From Paraliobacillus quinghaiensis (GTDB lineage: Bacteria; Bacillota; Bacilli; Bacillales; Amphibacillaceae), in NCBI RefSeq assembly GCF_003426025.1, contig NZ_QJSH01000002.1, positions 62,001-126,000 of the forward strand: 64,000 bases of DNA, in the 5' to 3' direction. Under the pieces are notes generated by a model. That model saw only the letters and a program-made list of their open reading frames with translations, made no database searches and was not told the origin of the DNA. Shown piece by piece: positions 43,225 to 52,129 of this stretch; position 1 is the stretch's first letter, and each line of letters opens with the position of its first letter. The position numbers were made by a program, and so were the translations under genes.

Positions 43225-43575
43225 ATGAAGCAGATAACTTATTTAATTAGTGCAGTCATATTGGGAGTAGCATTGGTAATATCCGCTTTTATTTTTAGTA
43301 ATAGTATTTCTGGAGCAATGAGTGATATCAATAGTTTAGAAACGTCAACAGATTCAACACCTGAAGTAATGACTACAACGCAACTCTCCGAATATCTTCA
43401 GATAAACGAACAATCAATCGAATACATTATAAAGATAGATGGCATTGAAAAATCGAAATTAACTAGCTATGACACTTATCGATTTCTGCCATATTTAGAA
43501 ATTCAAGGTCAGGTAAGGTTTTTAAAAGAAGAGATAGATAAATGGTTAGAGTATAAGAATCATAACCAGTGGTAG
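43225..43575 (+). CDS. Membrane-anchored protein with excisionase-like HTH domain
   Basis: A 116-residue protein: an N-terminal transmembrane segment (about residues 5-25), a short linker rich in S and T, then about 65 residues resembling an excisionase/MerR-type helix-turn-helix (TTTQLSEYLQINEQSIEYII ... LEIQGQVRFLKEEIDKWLEY). This is the pattern of HTH_17 domains, in which the first helices are followed by a beta wing and a final helix ending in a tryptophan. An HTH fixed to the membrane could bind DNA at the membrane or serve as a protein-interaction module. GGGAGG precedes the ATG. It is divergent from the glycogen operon. Confidence 0.6.
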   Translation: MKQITYLISAVILGVALVISAFIFSNSISGAMSDINSLETSTDSTPEVMTTTQLSEYLQINEQSIEYIIKIDGIEKSKLTSYDTYRFLPYLEIQGQVRFLKEEIDKWLEYKNHNQW

Positions 43576-43650
43576 TAGTGTTATATTTTATAGCTGATAT
43601 TCAGTAACGTTGGTTTAATGAAATAACAAGTAACGATTAAGGGGGATAAA

Positions 43651-43866
43651 ATGAGTCAAGAACAAAGGATGAACGATGTTAAAGCGATGCAGTGGTTTGG
43701 CTATATCATTGTAATATTATCGCTACTGGTAGAAGTAAATATTATCCGTCCAGAAAACGGGCCAGGACCGATATTGGGTTTTTCGTATTTAGCTTCTACA
43801 GGTATTGTAGCAGGTGCAACAATTACATTTATCTATACTTTTATAGAGAAGAAAAGAAAAAATTAA
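43651..43866 (+). CDS. Small two-helix membrane protein of unknown function
   Basis: A 71-residue protein with two hydrophobic helices (about 15-29 and 45-64) separated by NIIRPENGPGPILGF. The C-terminus is basic (EKKRKN), which places it in the cytoplasm. AAGGGGG lies before the ATG. I do not recognise a family. It is one of a run of small membrane-protein genes between the glycogen operon and the pullulanase gene. Confidence 0.55.
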   Translation: MSQEQRMNDVKAMQWFGYIIVILSLLVEVNIIRPENGPGPILGFSYLASTGIVAGATITFIYTFIEKKRKN

Positions 43867-43953
43867 TAGTTATTTGTGCTAAGGATTGCTGAACTTAATG
43901 AACAAATAATTGTGGTTGGACTACGAGCAAAAAACAGGAGGGGAAGGTAACGT

Positions 43954-44319
43954 ATGAAAATCAAAAATATTATCATTGCATTATCTGTTTTATTAAATGT
44001 TGTATTGGGCTTTCTTTTTTATAATGAGACAACACAAGAAGGCCCTGTTGATGTTGGACTATCTTTTAAAGAAGCAGTTCGAGTTGGAAATTATGAACGC
44101 GCTAAAACACTGATAGCCGAAGGCAGACAAGAACATATCAGTGACGAAACATTAAATAAAGTAAATGAAGTCATGAGCGCTGGTACAAGTTTTAACACCT
44201 ATGAACTATTAGAATTTGAAAACGGTGAAATGGTATTACTTAACTTAACAACAGATGCAAAGTATGAAATACAAGATGTTACAATTATTCCCGATGAATT
44301 AAAATCAATCTTTAAATAA
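43954..44319 (+). CDS. Exported or anchored protein of unknown function (121 aa)
   Basis: A 121-residue protein with an N-terminal signal or anchor (MKIKNIIIALSVLLNVVLGFLFY) and a small extracytoplasmic domain. The domain has a helical part (SFKEAVRVGNYERAKTLIAEG) and a beta part (YELLEFENGEMVLLNLTTD), which suggests an NTF2-like cone fold; this is an impression only. AGGAGGGG precedes the ATG. A decayed HIT-family gene follows directly. Confidence 0.55.
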   Translation: MKIKNIIIALSVLLNVVLGFLFYNETTQEGPVDVGLSFKEAVRVGNYERAKTLIAEGRQEHISDETLNKVNEVMSAGTSFNTYELLEFENGEMVLLNLTTDAKYEIQDVTIIPDELKSIFK

Positions 44320-44347
44320 GAGGCTTTTAGGATGAAAGGAATTTATT

Positions 44348-44599
44348 ATGAAAGATTGTGTGTTTTGTAATCCAAGTATAGAACCAAATCAAAACGTTAT
44401 TACAACTGCTAATTGAGTAGTTAATTTTACTAATATGACCGTATCTGAAGTAACAGGTTCGCTCTTGGAATATAGAGTAACAATTGAAACTATTTGCACT
44501 GTAAATCGTATTTAAGTTATCCCGGTGTAATCGTCCGTAAAACTCCCATTTCAAAAGATCGAGAAAAGTCAAAGTTGTTTAAGTGGGAGTAAACAGACG
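44348..44599 (+). pseudogene. Remnant of a HIT-family (histidine triad) gene
   Basis: A frame beginning MKDCVFCNPSIEPNQNVITT with an AAAGGA site matches the typical N-terminus of Bacillus HIT-like hydrolases (M-K-D-C-I/V-F-C-N-P). It stops after 22 codons at 44414. The following 180 bases hold no continuation; a last stretch near 44522-44596 reads YPGVIVRKTPISKDREKSKL in another frame and may be the tail of this or another broken gene. The catalytic H-x-H-x-H motif is gone. The intact start and RBS show it was once a gene. Confidence 0.6.
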
Positions 44600-44680
44600 C
44601 TAACACCCCGACTGATTGAAGGTTCACTTTATGAGATAAATGGGTATTATTAGAAAAAATATGGTGGAGGAGGGCTTGTA

Positions 44681-44881
44681 TTGCTTTTAAATATTTTGTG
44701 GGGCTTATTTTTAGTGTTGTTTATAGCTCTGATGATTTTTCGTGATAAACGAAAACAAAAAAAGAAATTCCATACACCATACCGTGAAAAAACAGAGCAA
44801 GAGAAAGAAGTTGAAAGAGAAATTGAAAAAAATAAATCTAGAAGAAACGGACCACCAGGCGGAATTGGTGGTGGGATTTAG
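44681..44881 (+). CDS. Small membrane protein with charged tail (66 aa)
   Basis: A TTG-initiated frame with an excellent GGTGGAGGAGGG site six bases upstream. One transmembrane helix (about residues 3-20) is followed by a very basic and acidic cytoplasmic helix (KRKQKKKFHTPYREKTEQEKEVERE) and a glycine-rich end (PPGGIGGGI). I do not recognise the family. Two overlapping frames in the same place are shadows. Confidence 0.55.
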   Translation: MLLNILWGLFLVLFIALMIFRDKRKQKKKFHTPYREKTEQEKEVEREIEKNKSRRNGPPGGIGGGI

Positions 44882-45056
44882 TGTTAACTCTATTATCGTC
44901 GCAGGGTTTTATAGGGTTAGTAGGTTTGTGCACGCAAGGAAAGTTAATTGAATAATAGATGGAACGTTTTCCTAAAAGTATCCGTATAAGTATTAGAATA
45001 AAAGAACCAGGATCGCACAAGAAGAGCAAAAATAATCTAAATTAAGGAGAATGAGT

Positions 45057-45245
45057 ATGATTTTAGCAGCATCTGCAGGCGGTTTACATTGGGGAGATAT
45101 TCTCTTTACATTGTTTTCTTTTTTATTTATTATAGCTGTAATTGTAGGGATTGTATTACTTTTTAGTACTTCTAAGAAAAAAGGAAAACGACTAGAAAGA
45201 GTCGAAGCGAAACTAGATAAGTTGTTAGCTGAAAAGGAAAAATAA
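45057..45245 (+). CDS. Small membrane protein, DUF4083-like (62 aa)
   Basis: A 62-residue protein with one hydrophobic helix (ILFTLFSFLFIIAVIVGIVLLF) and a short charged amphipathic C-terminal helix (KRLERVEAKLDKLLAEKEK), the layout of DUF4083-type Bacillus proteins, whose function is unknown. I chose ATG 45057 because AAGGAG at 45043 has nine bases of spacing to it; the in-frame ATG at 45051 would be too close. A terminator follows. Confidence 0.6.
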   Translation: MILAASAGGLHWGDILFTLFSFLFIIAVIVGIVLLFSTSKKKGKRLERVEAKLDKLLAEKEK

Positions 45246-45270
45246 TGCTGCTAGCAAGAAAGCTATAGAA

Positions 45271-45303
45271 AATGCTCAGAACTTAAAACTTCTGAGCATT
45301 TCT
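45271..45303 (+). terminator. Hairpin terminator
   Basis: AATGCTCAGAA pairs with TTCTGAGCATT over an eight-base loop and is followed by TCTCTGTTTC, a moderate T-rich run. Confidence 0.65.
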
Positions 45304-45420
45304 CTGTTTCAATAATCGATTAATGATCAATAATATTGCTGTAATTAATAAGTACACGTTTGCTTTTTTTATAATAGGATATTAACAGTAGAAAGTATTT
45401 TTTTAGAGGTGGGAAAATAA

Positions 45421-47520
45421 ATGAGCAATATTCAAGCATGGTTAGATGCAGAAAATATCGTAAGGGTGGATTTAACTGGACAACAGTCAAGACCGTCATC
45501 AGACCCCGTTATCAAAAAAGGGGAAGGAGTTATACCGGTCAAATCTTTAACATGGAATAATGATACTGCAACAATAAAGCTTGAACAAAACGCTCCAATT
45601 GAGAGTTCAATCTCAATAAACTGGCAAGGTCTAGAAATGCCGATTTATCCAAGAGGGGTTGTACGAACAGCTACTTTTGAAGAAATGTATGATGCCAGCG
45701 GTGAGAAACTTGGCTGTATTTACACACCAGAAGAGACGTCATTTTCAGTTTGGGCACCAACCGCAACGAAGCTCGTGCTTGTCTTGGAAGGACAACAATA
45801 TGAGATGACAAAAGAATCACGAGGGGTATGGACTACTACGGTATTCGGCGATTATCATTTGGCTCGTTATCATTTTTTAGTAACAGTAAATGGACAGCAG
45901 CAAAAAGTTAATGACCCATATGCTAAAAGTTTGACTCCGAACAGTGAAGAGGGGGTAGTGCTAGATCTAGGAAGGACAGATCCAGTTGATTATCGTTCGG
46001 TAACATATCCAGAAGTGAACAGAGAAGATGCGGTAATATATGAACTCCATATCCGTGATGCGACAATTTCAAAAGCAAACGGGGTTAAGCATAAAGGGAA
46101 GTTTCTTGGTTTAACGGAAAGGAATACAAAAAGTCCAGATGGTTATTCAACAGCGTTATCTTATATAAGCCAATTAGGTATTACACATGTGCAGTTATTA
46201 CCTGTTCAAGATTACGCTCGTGTAAATGACTTAGATCCGAATAGTGGCTATAATTGGGGCTATGATCCTCTATTTTTCTTTAGTCCAGAGGGAAGCTATG
46301 CAACAGATGTAAACAATCCTGTTACACGTGTCAATGAATGTAAGAAGATGATTAAAGCATTTCACGAGGAAGAGTTATCTGTTATTTTAGATGTCGTATA
46401 TAATCATGTATTTGAACGAGAGAATTCGGCATTTGAAAAATTAGTTCCTGGTTATTATTTCCGTTATCGTACTAACGGTGAGGTAAGTGATGCAACAGGC
46501 ACAGGAAATGATCTTGCAACAGAAAGAAAGATGGTTCGAAAGTTTATCTTAGATTGTGTTGATTATTGGTTAACAGAATACCATGTTGATGGTTTTCGTT
46601 TCGATCTGATGGGTGTGATCGATTTAGAAACGATGCAAGCTATTCGTGATCGTTGCGAACAAGAAGATCGCCCAATTCTCTTACTTGGTGAAGGATGGGA
46701 TTTAGATACACCACTTCCAGCAGAACAAAAAGCAACAAATGCGCAATCAGATCAGCTCTCGGGTGTTAGTTTCTTTAATGATAGGTTTAGAGACAGTCTG
46801 AAAGGTCATTTGTTTGATCAACATGCTAAAGGGTTCGCGAATGGAAACGGCTATTACGTCGAGCGATTGCCACAATTAGTAGCAGGTTCAACTCAAAACC
46901 GTTTTGGTGACAAGATGTTTTCGGATCCGCTTCAATCTGTAAATTATGTAGAATGTCATGACAATCACACATTGTGGGATCGTTTATTATTATCAAACCC
47001 AGAAGCGACAGATCTCGAACGTAAACAAATGCATCAATTAGCTACAGGATTAACATTACTAAGTCAGGGCATTCCGTTTTTACATGCTGGGCAGGAGTTT
47101 TTCCGTACAAAAAATGGGGATGAAAATAGCTACATTTCGGGTGATGCGATCAACCAACTAGAATGGGAACGCCGAGGTAGTGAAGATCAAAACGTCCAAT
47201 GGATACGCCAGCTACTTGAGCTTCGTAAACAATATCGTTTACTTCGACTTGGAAGTACAAAAGAAATTGAACATCGACTGCATATCATTTCCACACCTAA
47301 TCCAGTTTTTGGTTTTATGTTAGCAGGAGAACGAGAGGACTTAGTTGTTTTTGCAAATCCAACGCATAAAACGGTGCCAATAAGGTTGCCTGCACATGGG
47401 ATATGGATAAAATTATTAAGTAACCATAGTGGGGCTATCACACCAATCAGTTGCCCATTGCAAATGGAGACAGAGGTAGCATCTTATGAATTAGCGATAT
47501 TTAAAAAACAGAGGAAATAG
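45421..47520 (+). CDS. pulA: Type I pullulanase (glycogen debranching enzyme)
   Basis: A 699-residue GH13_14 pullulanase, similar in length to Bacillus AmyX. It has an N-terminal beta domain (about 1-95), a CBM48-like domain (about 100-185, FSVWAPTATKLVLVL), and the catalytic barrel with VILDVVYNHV, the nucleophile D in GFRFDLMG, the acid/base E in LLGEGWD and the final VECHDNHTLWDR. It hydrolyses alpha-1,6 links, removing the branch stubs left by glycogen phosphorylase. There is no signal peptide, so it acts in the cytoplasm, in line with a role in glycogen turnover. GAGGTGGG precedes the ATG. It is monocistronic and closed by a strong terminator. Confidence 0.95.
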   Translation: MSNIQAWLDAENIVRVDLTGQQSRPSSDPVIKKGEGVIPVKSLTWNNDTATIKLEQNAPIESSISINWQGLEMPIYPRGVVRTATFEEMYDASGEKLGCIYTPEETSFSVWAPTATKLVLVLEGQQYEMTKESRGVWTTTVFGDYHLARYHFLVTVNGQQQKVNDPYAKSLTPNSEEGVVLDLGRTDPVDYRSVTYPEVNREDAVIYELHIRDATISKANGVKHKGKFLGLTERNTKSPDGYSTALSYISQLGITHVQLLPVQDYARVNDLDPNSGYNWGYDPLFFFSPEGSYATDVNNPVTRVNECKKMIKAFHEEELSVILDVVYNHVFERENSAFEKLVPGYYFRYRTNGEVSDATGTGNDLATERKMVRKFILDCVDYWLTEYHVDGFRFDLMGVIDLETMQAIRDRCEQEDRPILLLGEGWDLDTPLPAEQKATNAQSDQLSGVSFFNDRFRDSLKGHLFDQHAKGFANGNGYYVERLPQLVAGSTQNRFGDKMFSDPLQSVNYVECHDNHTLWDRLLLSNPEATDLERKQMHQLATGLTLLSQGIPFLHAGQEFFRTKNGDENSYISGDAINQLEWERRGSEDQNVQWIRQLLELRKQYRLLRLGSTKEIEHRLHIISTPNPVFGFMLAGEREDLVVFANPTHKTVPIRLPAHGIWIKLLSNHSGAITPISCPLQMETEVASYELAIFKKQRK

Positions 47521-47521
47521 A

Positions 47522-47553
47522 AAAAAGGATTTCGCGAGGGCGAAATCCTTTTT
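47522..47553 (+). terminator. Terminator after the pullulanase gene
   Basis: GGATTTCGC / GCGAAATCC with a GAGG loop, flanked by A- and T-runs. It differs from the hairpin at 34632-34663 only in the loop. Confidence 0.9.
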
Positions 47554-47593
47554 AATTGGGAAAGATTTAGTATGATTAGATTAAAAAAATACG

Positions 47594-47679
47594 TTATTCG
47601 ATCAAAACTTTTGATAATTCGATCAATAATTTCAGTAATTCGATCAAAAATCTAATTTATTCGATCAAAACAGATTTTA
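47594..47679. repeat. Four direct repeats of ATTCGATCAA at exact 21-bp spacing
   Basis: ATTCGATCAA starts at 47596, 47617, 47638 and 47659, each copy preceded by T or TA and mostly followed by AA. The period is exactly 21 bp, two turns of B-DNA. It lies between the pullulanase terminator and the end of guaC. A single further copy stands at about 34677 downstream of glgP. Confidence 0.85.
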
Positions 47680-48660
47680 ATACACTTTATCTCCATTAAA
47701 AATGGAGTTCTTCACAACAACATAGTCGACGGTACGAATGGCGTCTAATTTCTTTCCGCCTGAATAGGAAATAGAAGATTGCAAGTCTTGTTGCATTTCG
47801 TTTAATGTGTCTTGCAGTGCACCTTTGTACTCAACAAACATTTTCTTACCTTCAACGTTTTTCTTTTCACCTTTTTGGTATTCAGATGCTGATCCAAAGT
47901 ACTCTTTGAAAAGCTTTCCGTCTTGTTCAACTGTTTCGCCTGGTGACTCTTCATGTCCAGCAAATAAAGAGCCAATCATGACCATTGATGCACCAAATCG
48001 AATCGATTTTGCAATGTCACCATGTGTACGGATACCGCCATCAGCAATAACTGGTTTACTTGCTGCTTTGGCACACCAGCGTAGTGCTGCTAATTGCCAG
48101 CCACCAGTTCCGAATCCAGTTTTAATTTTAGTAATACATACTTTACCTGGTCCAATTCCAACTTTTGTAGCGTCAGCACCGGCATTTTCCAATTCTCTTA
48201 CGGCTTCTGGCGTTCCAACATTCCCTGCAATCACAAAGCTGTTAGGTAAATATTTTTTAATATGTTGAATCATTTCGATCACGGCATTGGAATGGCCGTG
48301 TGCGATATCAATTGTAATAAATTCTGGTGTAATATTCTCGGCTGCTAATTGTTGGATAAACAGATACTCTTCCTCTTTGACACCAACACTTATAGATGCA
48401 ATTAACTTACGAGCTTGCATATCTTTTACAAAAGTTAAACGTTTTTCTGTATCAAAACGGTGCATGATATAGAAATATCCATTCTCTGCTAAGTGTAAAG
48501 CGATTTTTTCATCAATAATTGTCTGCATATTTGCAGGGACAACTGGTAATTTAAATGTATAACCACCTAATGTTATGCTTGTGTCACATTCTGTTCTGCT
48601 ATTTACGACACATTTTGCGGGAATTAATTGAATATCTTCATAATCAAATACGTTTTCCAT
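47677..48660 (-). CDS. guaC: GMP reductase
   Basis: A 327-residue IMPDH/GMPR-family enzyme without the CBS insertion, the correct size for Bacillus GuaC. Active-site cysteine lies in [15 protein letters not shown] near residue 175, and the phosphate-binding segment is [16 protein letters not shown]. It converts GMP to IMP and ammonia using NADPH, for purine salvage. I chose ATG 48660, preceded by AGAGGTG; the frame is open three codons more. A consensus promoter (TTGACA-17-TATATT) lies upstream with a leader of about 57 bases. Monocistronic. Confidence 0.95.
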   Translation of the reverse strand: MENVFDYEDIQLIPAKCVVNSRTECDTSITLGGYTFKLPVVPANMQTIIDEKIALHLAENGYFYIMHRFDTEKRLTFVKDMQARKLIASISVGVKEEEYLFIQQLAAENITPEFITIDIAHGHSNAVIEMIQHIKKYLPNSFVIAGNVGTPEAVRELENAGADATKVGIGPGKVCITKIKTGFGTGGWQLAALRWCAKAASKPVIADGGIRTHGDIAKSIRFGASMVMIGSLFAGHEESPGETVEQDGKLFKEYFGSASEYQKGEKKNVEGKKMFVEYKGALQDTLNEMQQDLQSSISYSGGKKLDAIRTVDYVVVKNSIFNGDKVY

Positions 48661-48723
48661 TTTTAACACCTCTAAATACGAATATTAAACTTAAGGTTAA
48701 CTAAAATCGTTCGCCCATAGGAT

Positions 48724-48752
48724 AATATATCGCATATTTACAAAAGTGTCAA
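48724..48752 (-). promoter_or_regulatory. Sigma-A promoter of guaC
   Basis: On the minus strand TTGACA (48752-48747), 17 bases, TATATT (48729-48724): a near-consensus vegetative promoter. Confidence 0.8.
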
Positions 48753-48953
48753 AGAAGAAACTATAACTTAAAAAGAAATAGGATTATTTGCATATTTGCA
48801 GTGCAGAAATCCTAATGTGAATAATTAATTGGTAATTATAGGGTGAGTGTGACTACATGCTATAATAGAGGTATAAGAAATTGTGAAATTATATCTATTA
48901 AAATTAACGACCGGCTAGTTGAAAAAAATAATGGTGAAATAGAGGTAGTTATA

Positions 48954-49463
48954 ATGGAAATTACAATTAAGAAATTACAAAATGCAGATCTAGAGAAGTT
49001 ATATGAATTCGAAAGTGAAAACAGGGCTTATTTTGAGGAGATGGTACCCAGTCGTGGCGATGATTACTACAATTTTGAGACCTTCAAAATGAGGAACATA
49101 GCACTGCTAGATGAACAAGATCAGGAATTATCCCATTTTTATCTGATTACGGATAAAGATGGGGTAATTCTTGGGAGGATGAACTTAGTGGATATTGAAA
49201 AGTCAAGGGGTATTGGTCATATCGGTTATAGAGTAGCTGAGGAATATACTGGTAAAGGAGTTGCTAACAAAGCAATCAATCTCTTATTAGAACACACAGA
49301 AAAATTAGGGATAAACCGAATTTTAGCAAAAACGACGACTAATAATATAGCATCTCAAAAAATATTAGAGAAAAATGGATTTAAGTACATAGAGAAAAGT
49401 AATGATGAATTTAAGATGAATGGTAACCTTATATCTTTTGTTTATTATGTTTGGATCAAATAA
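48954..49463 (+). CDS. RimJ/RimL-type N-acetyltransferase
   Basis: A 169-residue GNAT protein of the ribosomal-protein acetyltransferase type: EITIKKLQNADLEKLYEFES at the start, GRMNLVDIEKSRGIGHIGYRVAEEYTGKGVA (acetyl-CoA loop R-V-A-x-x-x-T-G-K-G-V) near residue 85, and KTTTNNIASQKILEKNGFKYIEK. I chose ATG 48954 after AGAGGTAG; the frame is open to 48843. An extended -10 promoter (TGCTATAAT, 48858-48866) lies upstream. A perfect hairpin terminator follows. The substrate is unknown. Confidence 0.82.
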   Translation: MEITIKKLQNADLEKLYEFESENRAYFEEMVPSRGDDYYNFETFKMRNIALLDEQDQELSHFYLITDKDGVILGRMNLVDIEKSRGIGHIGYRVAEEYTGKGVANKAINLLLEHTEKLGINRILAKTTTNNIASQKILEKNGFKYIEKSNDEFKMNGNLISFVYYVWIK

Positions 49464-49483
49464 CATAACGATTTTTAATGTAG

Positions 49484-49519
49484 ACAAAGAGAAACACTTA
49501 TCCAAGTGTTTCTCTTTGT
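49484..49519 (+). terminator. Hairpin terminator
   Basis: A perfect 16-bp stem ACAAAGAGAAACACTT with its complement over a four-base loop. The T-run is weak, but the position fits the end of the acetyltransferase transcript. Confidence 0.65.
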
Positions 49520-49607
49520 ACTGTGAAGAACCTTATGTTAGTTGTTATGTGATGGACGGTACTTGAACTACTTAAAATGATTATTGTCACCATCTATCCT
49601 AGTTTAC

Positions 49608-52034
49608 TTAAAAGTACTGTTTCTGCAGCTTCCATATACCGGTGGCATACTCTTGTATCGTCCGATCGCTTGAGAATTTACCAGAATGGGCAATGTTAAT
49701 TAAACTTTTGGAGAGCCATTTGTTTTGGTCGCGATAAATACGATCTACTTGTTGCTGTGTTTCTACATAACTCTCAAAATCCTTTAAAATGAAGTAAGGA
49801 TCATTTGTTGATAATAAGTGATAGTAAATGTCAGTGAATTCAACATCATGACCGAATGCCCCGCTACGTAGTTGGTCCATGATTTGGGTGATTCTTTCAT
49901 CATTTTGATAGATTTCATTGGGACTGTAGGAACCGTCTTGGTAATAGTTATAAACTTCTTCAGCGTGCAACCCAAAGATAAAAATATTCGAATCCCCAAC
50001 CTGATTTTTTATTTCAATATTGGCTCCATCCAATGTGCCAATCGTAAGGGCGCCATTCATCATCATTTTCATATTTCCAGTACCTGAAGCCTCTTTACCT
50101 GCAGTGGAAATTTGTTCACTCACATCAGCTGCAGGGATGATCTTTTCAGCTAAACTGGTGTTATAGTTTTCTAGAAAAATAACTTTAATTTTGTCTTGAA
50201 TCGTCGGATCATGATTCACAACAGATGCGACAGTATTAATTAATTTAATTACTTCTTTTGCAAAATAGTAGCTTGGCGCTGCTTTTGCCGCGAAAATGAA
50301 AGTTCTAGGTGTAATGTCCAAACTAGGATTGTCTTTTAATTCATTGTATAAGTAGATGACATGAAAAATATTGAGTAATTGTCGCTTGTACTCGTGTAGT
50401 CGTTTAATTTGAACATCAAAAATTGAGTTCTCGTCAACCAAGATACCAGTTGTCTCATGAATATATTCTGCTAAATTCCGCTTATTTTTTTTCTTCACTT
50501 GTGAAAGTTTTTCAAGTAAAGTATTGTCCTTGGTATGGCGAAGAAGATGGGTTAATTCACGCGGTCGTTGAATCCAGCGTTGCCCAATTGTTTCTGAAAT
50601 AACATCAGCTAAGCGAGGGTTTGACATTAGTAACCAGCGCCTATGTGTAATGCCATTGGTTTTATTGTTAAAACGATTTGGGTATAAGTTGTAAAAGTTT
50701 TTCATTTCTTGTTTCTTTAATATATCGCTGTGTAATTTAGCAACTCCATTGACACTGAAACTTCCAACAATCGCTAGATGAGCCATATGAATCTGATCAT
50801 GTGCAATGATAGCCATTCCCGGGATTTTATCTCGTAATTCCGGATGATCAAACCAAATGTTCTGGCAAAATCTTTCATTGATTTCATCGATGATCATATA
50901 TAAACGCGGTAACAAACTTTGGATCATTTTAACCGGCCACTTCTCTAATGCTTCTGACATAATAGTGTGATTGGTATATGCAAATACATTTGTTGTAATC
51001 TGCCACGCATGTTCCCAACTGAAACCTTCCTCATCCATCAGCATGCGCATCAGTTCAGGTATGGCTAAACTTGGATGGGTGTCATTGATTTGAATTACCA
51101 CCTTTTTAGGAAGGTGGATCAATGATTCTCTTGTGTTTTTTTTGTAATTATTTACAATGGTTCTTAGACTAGAAGCAACAAGAAAGTATTGCTGCTTAAT
51201 ACGGAGTCTTTTCCCATCGTCATTTGAATCATCTGGGTATAGCATACTAGAAATTTGTTCGATGGCATGATTGTTTTTCAAGTGTTTGTAGTAGGAAGAA
51301 TCATCGGCAGGTTGATCTGTTCTGTTTATGGGTTCAGCATTCCATAAGCGTAGGGTGTTAACCAGTTTGTTATGGTAACCAACAATGGGTACGTCGTATG
51401 GGACAGCTAAGACTTTATCGGTGTTTTGGTATTTAAATTCCAATTTACCATCGTTACGTTCAAACATATGAACGGATCCACCAAAGTGTAATTCGATCGC
51501 TTCATCTGCTTTTCTCGTTTCCCAAGCGTAAGGGTTCTTTAACCAATAATCAGGTAGTTCAGTTTGATAACCATTAATAAATCGTTGTTCAAACATGCCA
51601 TAGCGATAACGAATACCAAATCCATGACCTGGATAATTTAAAGTGGCTAAGGAATCTAAAAAACACGCGGCTAATCGTCCTAAACCACCATTACCTAAAC
51701 CAGGATCATTTTCTTCATTATAAATATCTTCTGGTGAGAAATTAAGTTGTTTTAGTGATTCATTACAAATCTCCCGCAGCCCCATATTTAACAAGTTACT
51801 TTCGAGCAATCGACCGATAAGAAACTCCATTGATAAATAATAGACTTGCTTTGGTTGACGCTGGTCATATTTCTCGTCAGTATGAAGCCAATCTTTATTT
51901 AATATTTCACTGACTAGAGAAGAGAGTGCATAATAAACTTCATTCGGTGTAGCATCTTCTATTTTCTTCGCGTACATCGTTTCCATTTTCTGTTTGATCA
52001 TTTCGACAAACTTGTCGACAGTTGGTTTCGTCAA
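49608..52034 (-). CDS. glgP: Glycogen phosphorylase, copy 2
   Basis: An 808-residue paralogue of copy 1, with clear similarity over its full length and the same motifs (YYLSMEFLIGR; STAGKEASGTGNMKMMMNGAL with the PLP lysine). I chose the TTG at 52034 (frame open to 52070) because AAAGGGGGACG lies upstream and the protein then begins TKPTVDKFVEM, matching copy 1 MTKPTVNQFVQM. The weaker TTG start may lower expression relative to copy 1. It is the last gene of the second glycogen cluster. Nothing in the sequence suggests inactivation. Confidence 0.94.
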   Translation of the reverse strand: MTKPTVDKFVEMIKQKMETMYAKKIEDATPNEVYYALSSLVSEILNKDWLHTDEKYDQRQPKQVYYLSMEFLIGRLLESNLLNMGLREICNESLKQLNFSPEDIYNEENDPGLGNGGLGRLAACFLDSLATLNYPGHGFGIRYRYGMFEQRFINGYQTELPDYWLKNPYAWETRKADEAIELHFGGSVHMFERNDGKLEFKYQNTDKVLAVPYDVPIVGYHNKLVNTLRLWNAEPINRTDQPADDSSYYKHLKNNHAIEQISSMLYPDDSNDDGKRLRIKQQYFLVASSLRTIVNNYKKNTRESLIHLPKKVVIQINDTHPSLAIPELMRMLMDEEGFSWEHAWQITTNVFAYTNHTIMSEALEKWPVKMIQSLLPRLYMIIDEINERFCQNIWFDHPELRDKIPGMAIIAHDQIHMAHLAIVGSFSVNGVAKLHSDILKKQEMKNFYNLYPNRFNNKTNGITHRRWLLMSNPRLADVISETIGQRWIQRPRELTHLLRHTKDNTLLEKLSQVKKKNKRNLAEYIHETTGILVDENSIFDVQIKRLHEYKRQLLNIFHVIYLYNELKDNPSLDITPRTFIFAAKAAPSYYFAKEVIKLINTVASVVNHDPTIQDKIKVIFLENYNTSLAEKIIPAADVSEQISTAGKEASGTGNMKMMMNGALTIGTLDGANIEIKNQVGDSNIFIFGLHAEEVYNYYQDGSYSPNEIYQNDERITQIMDQLRSGAFGHDVEFTDIYYHLLSTNDPYFILKDFESYVETQQQVDRIYRDQNKWLSKSLINIAHSGKFSSDRTIQEYATGIWKLQKQYF

Positions 52035-52129
52035 TACGTCGTCCCCCTTTTTAACGGATAAAATTTTCACCTCTCCTTTAAAAGAAGAGGTGTTTGTTGT
52101 TTGACTCTAAGACTGATTACTTATCCTCT

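Noticed and set aside
47594-47679. CRISPR array (regular short repeats)
   Set aside because: The 10-bp units with 11-bp spacers are too short, and no cas genes are nearby.
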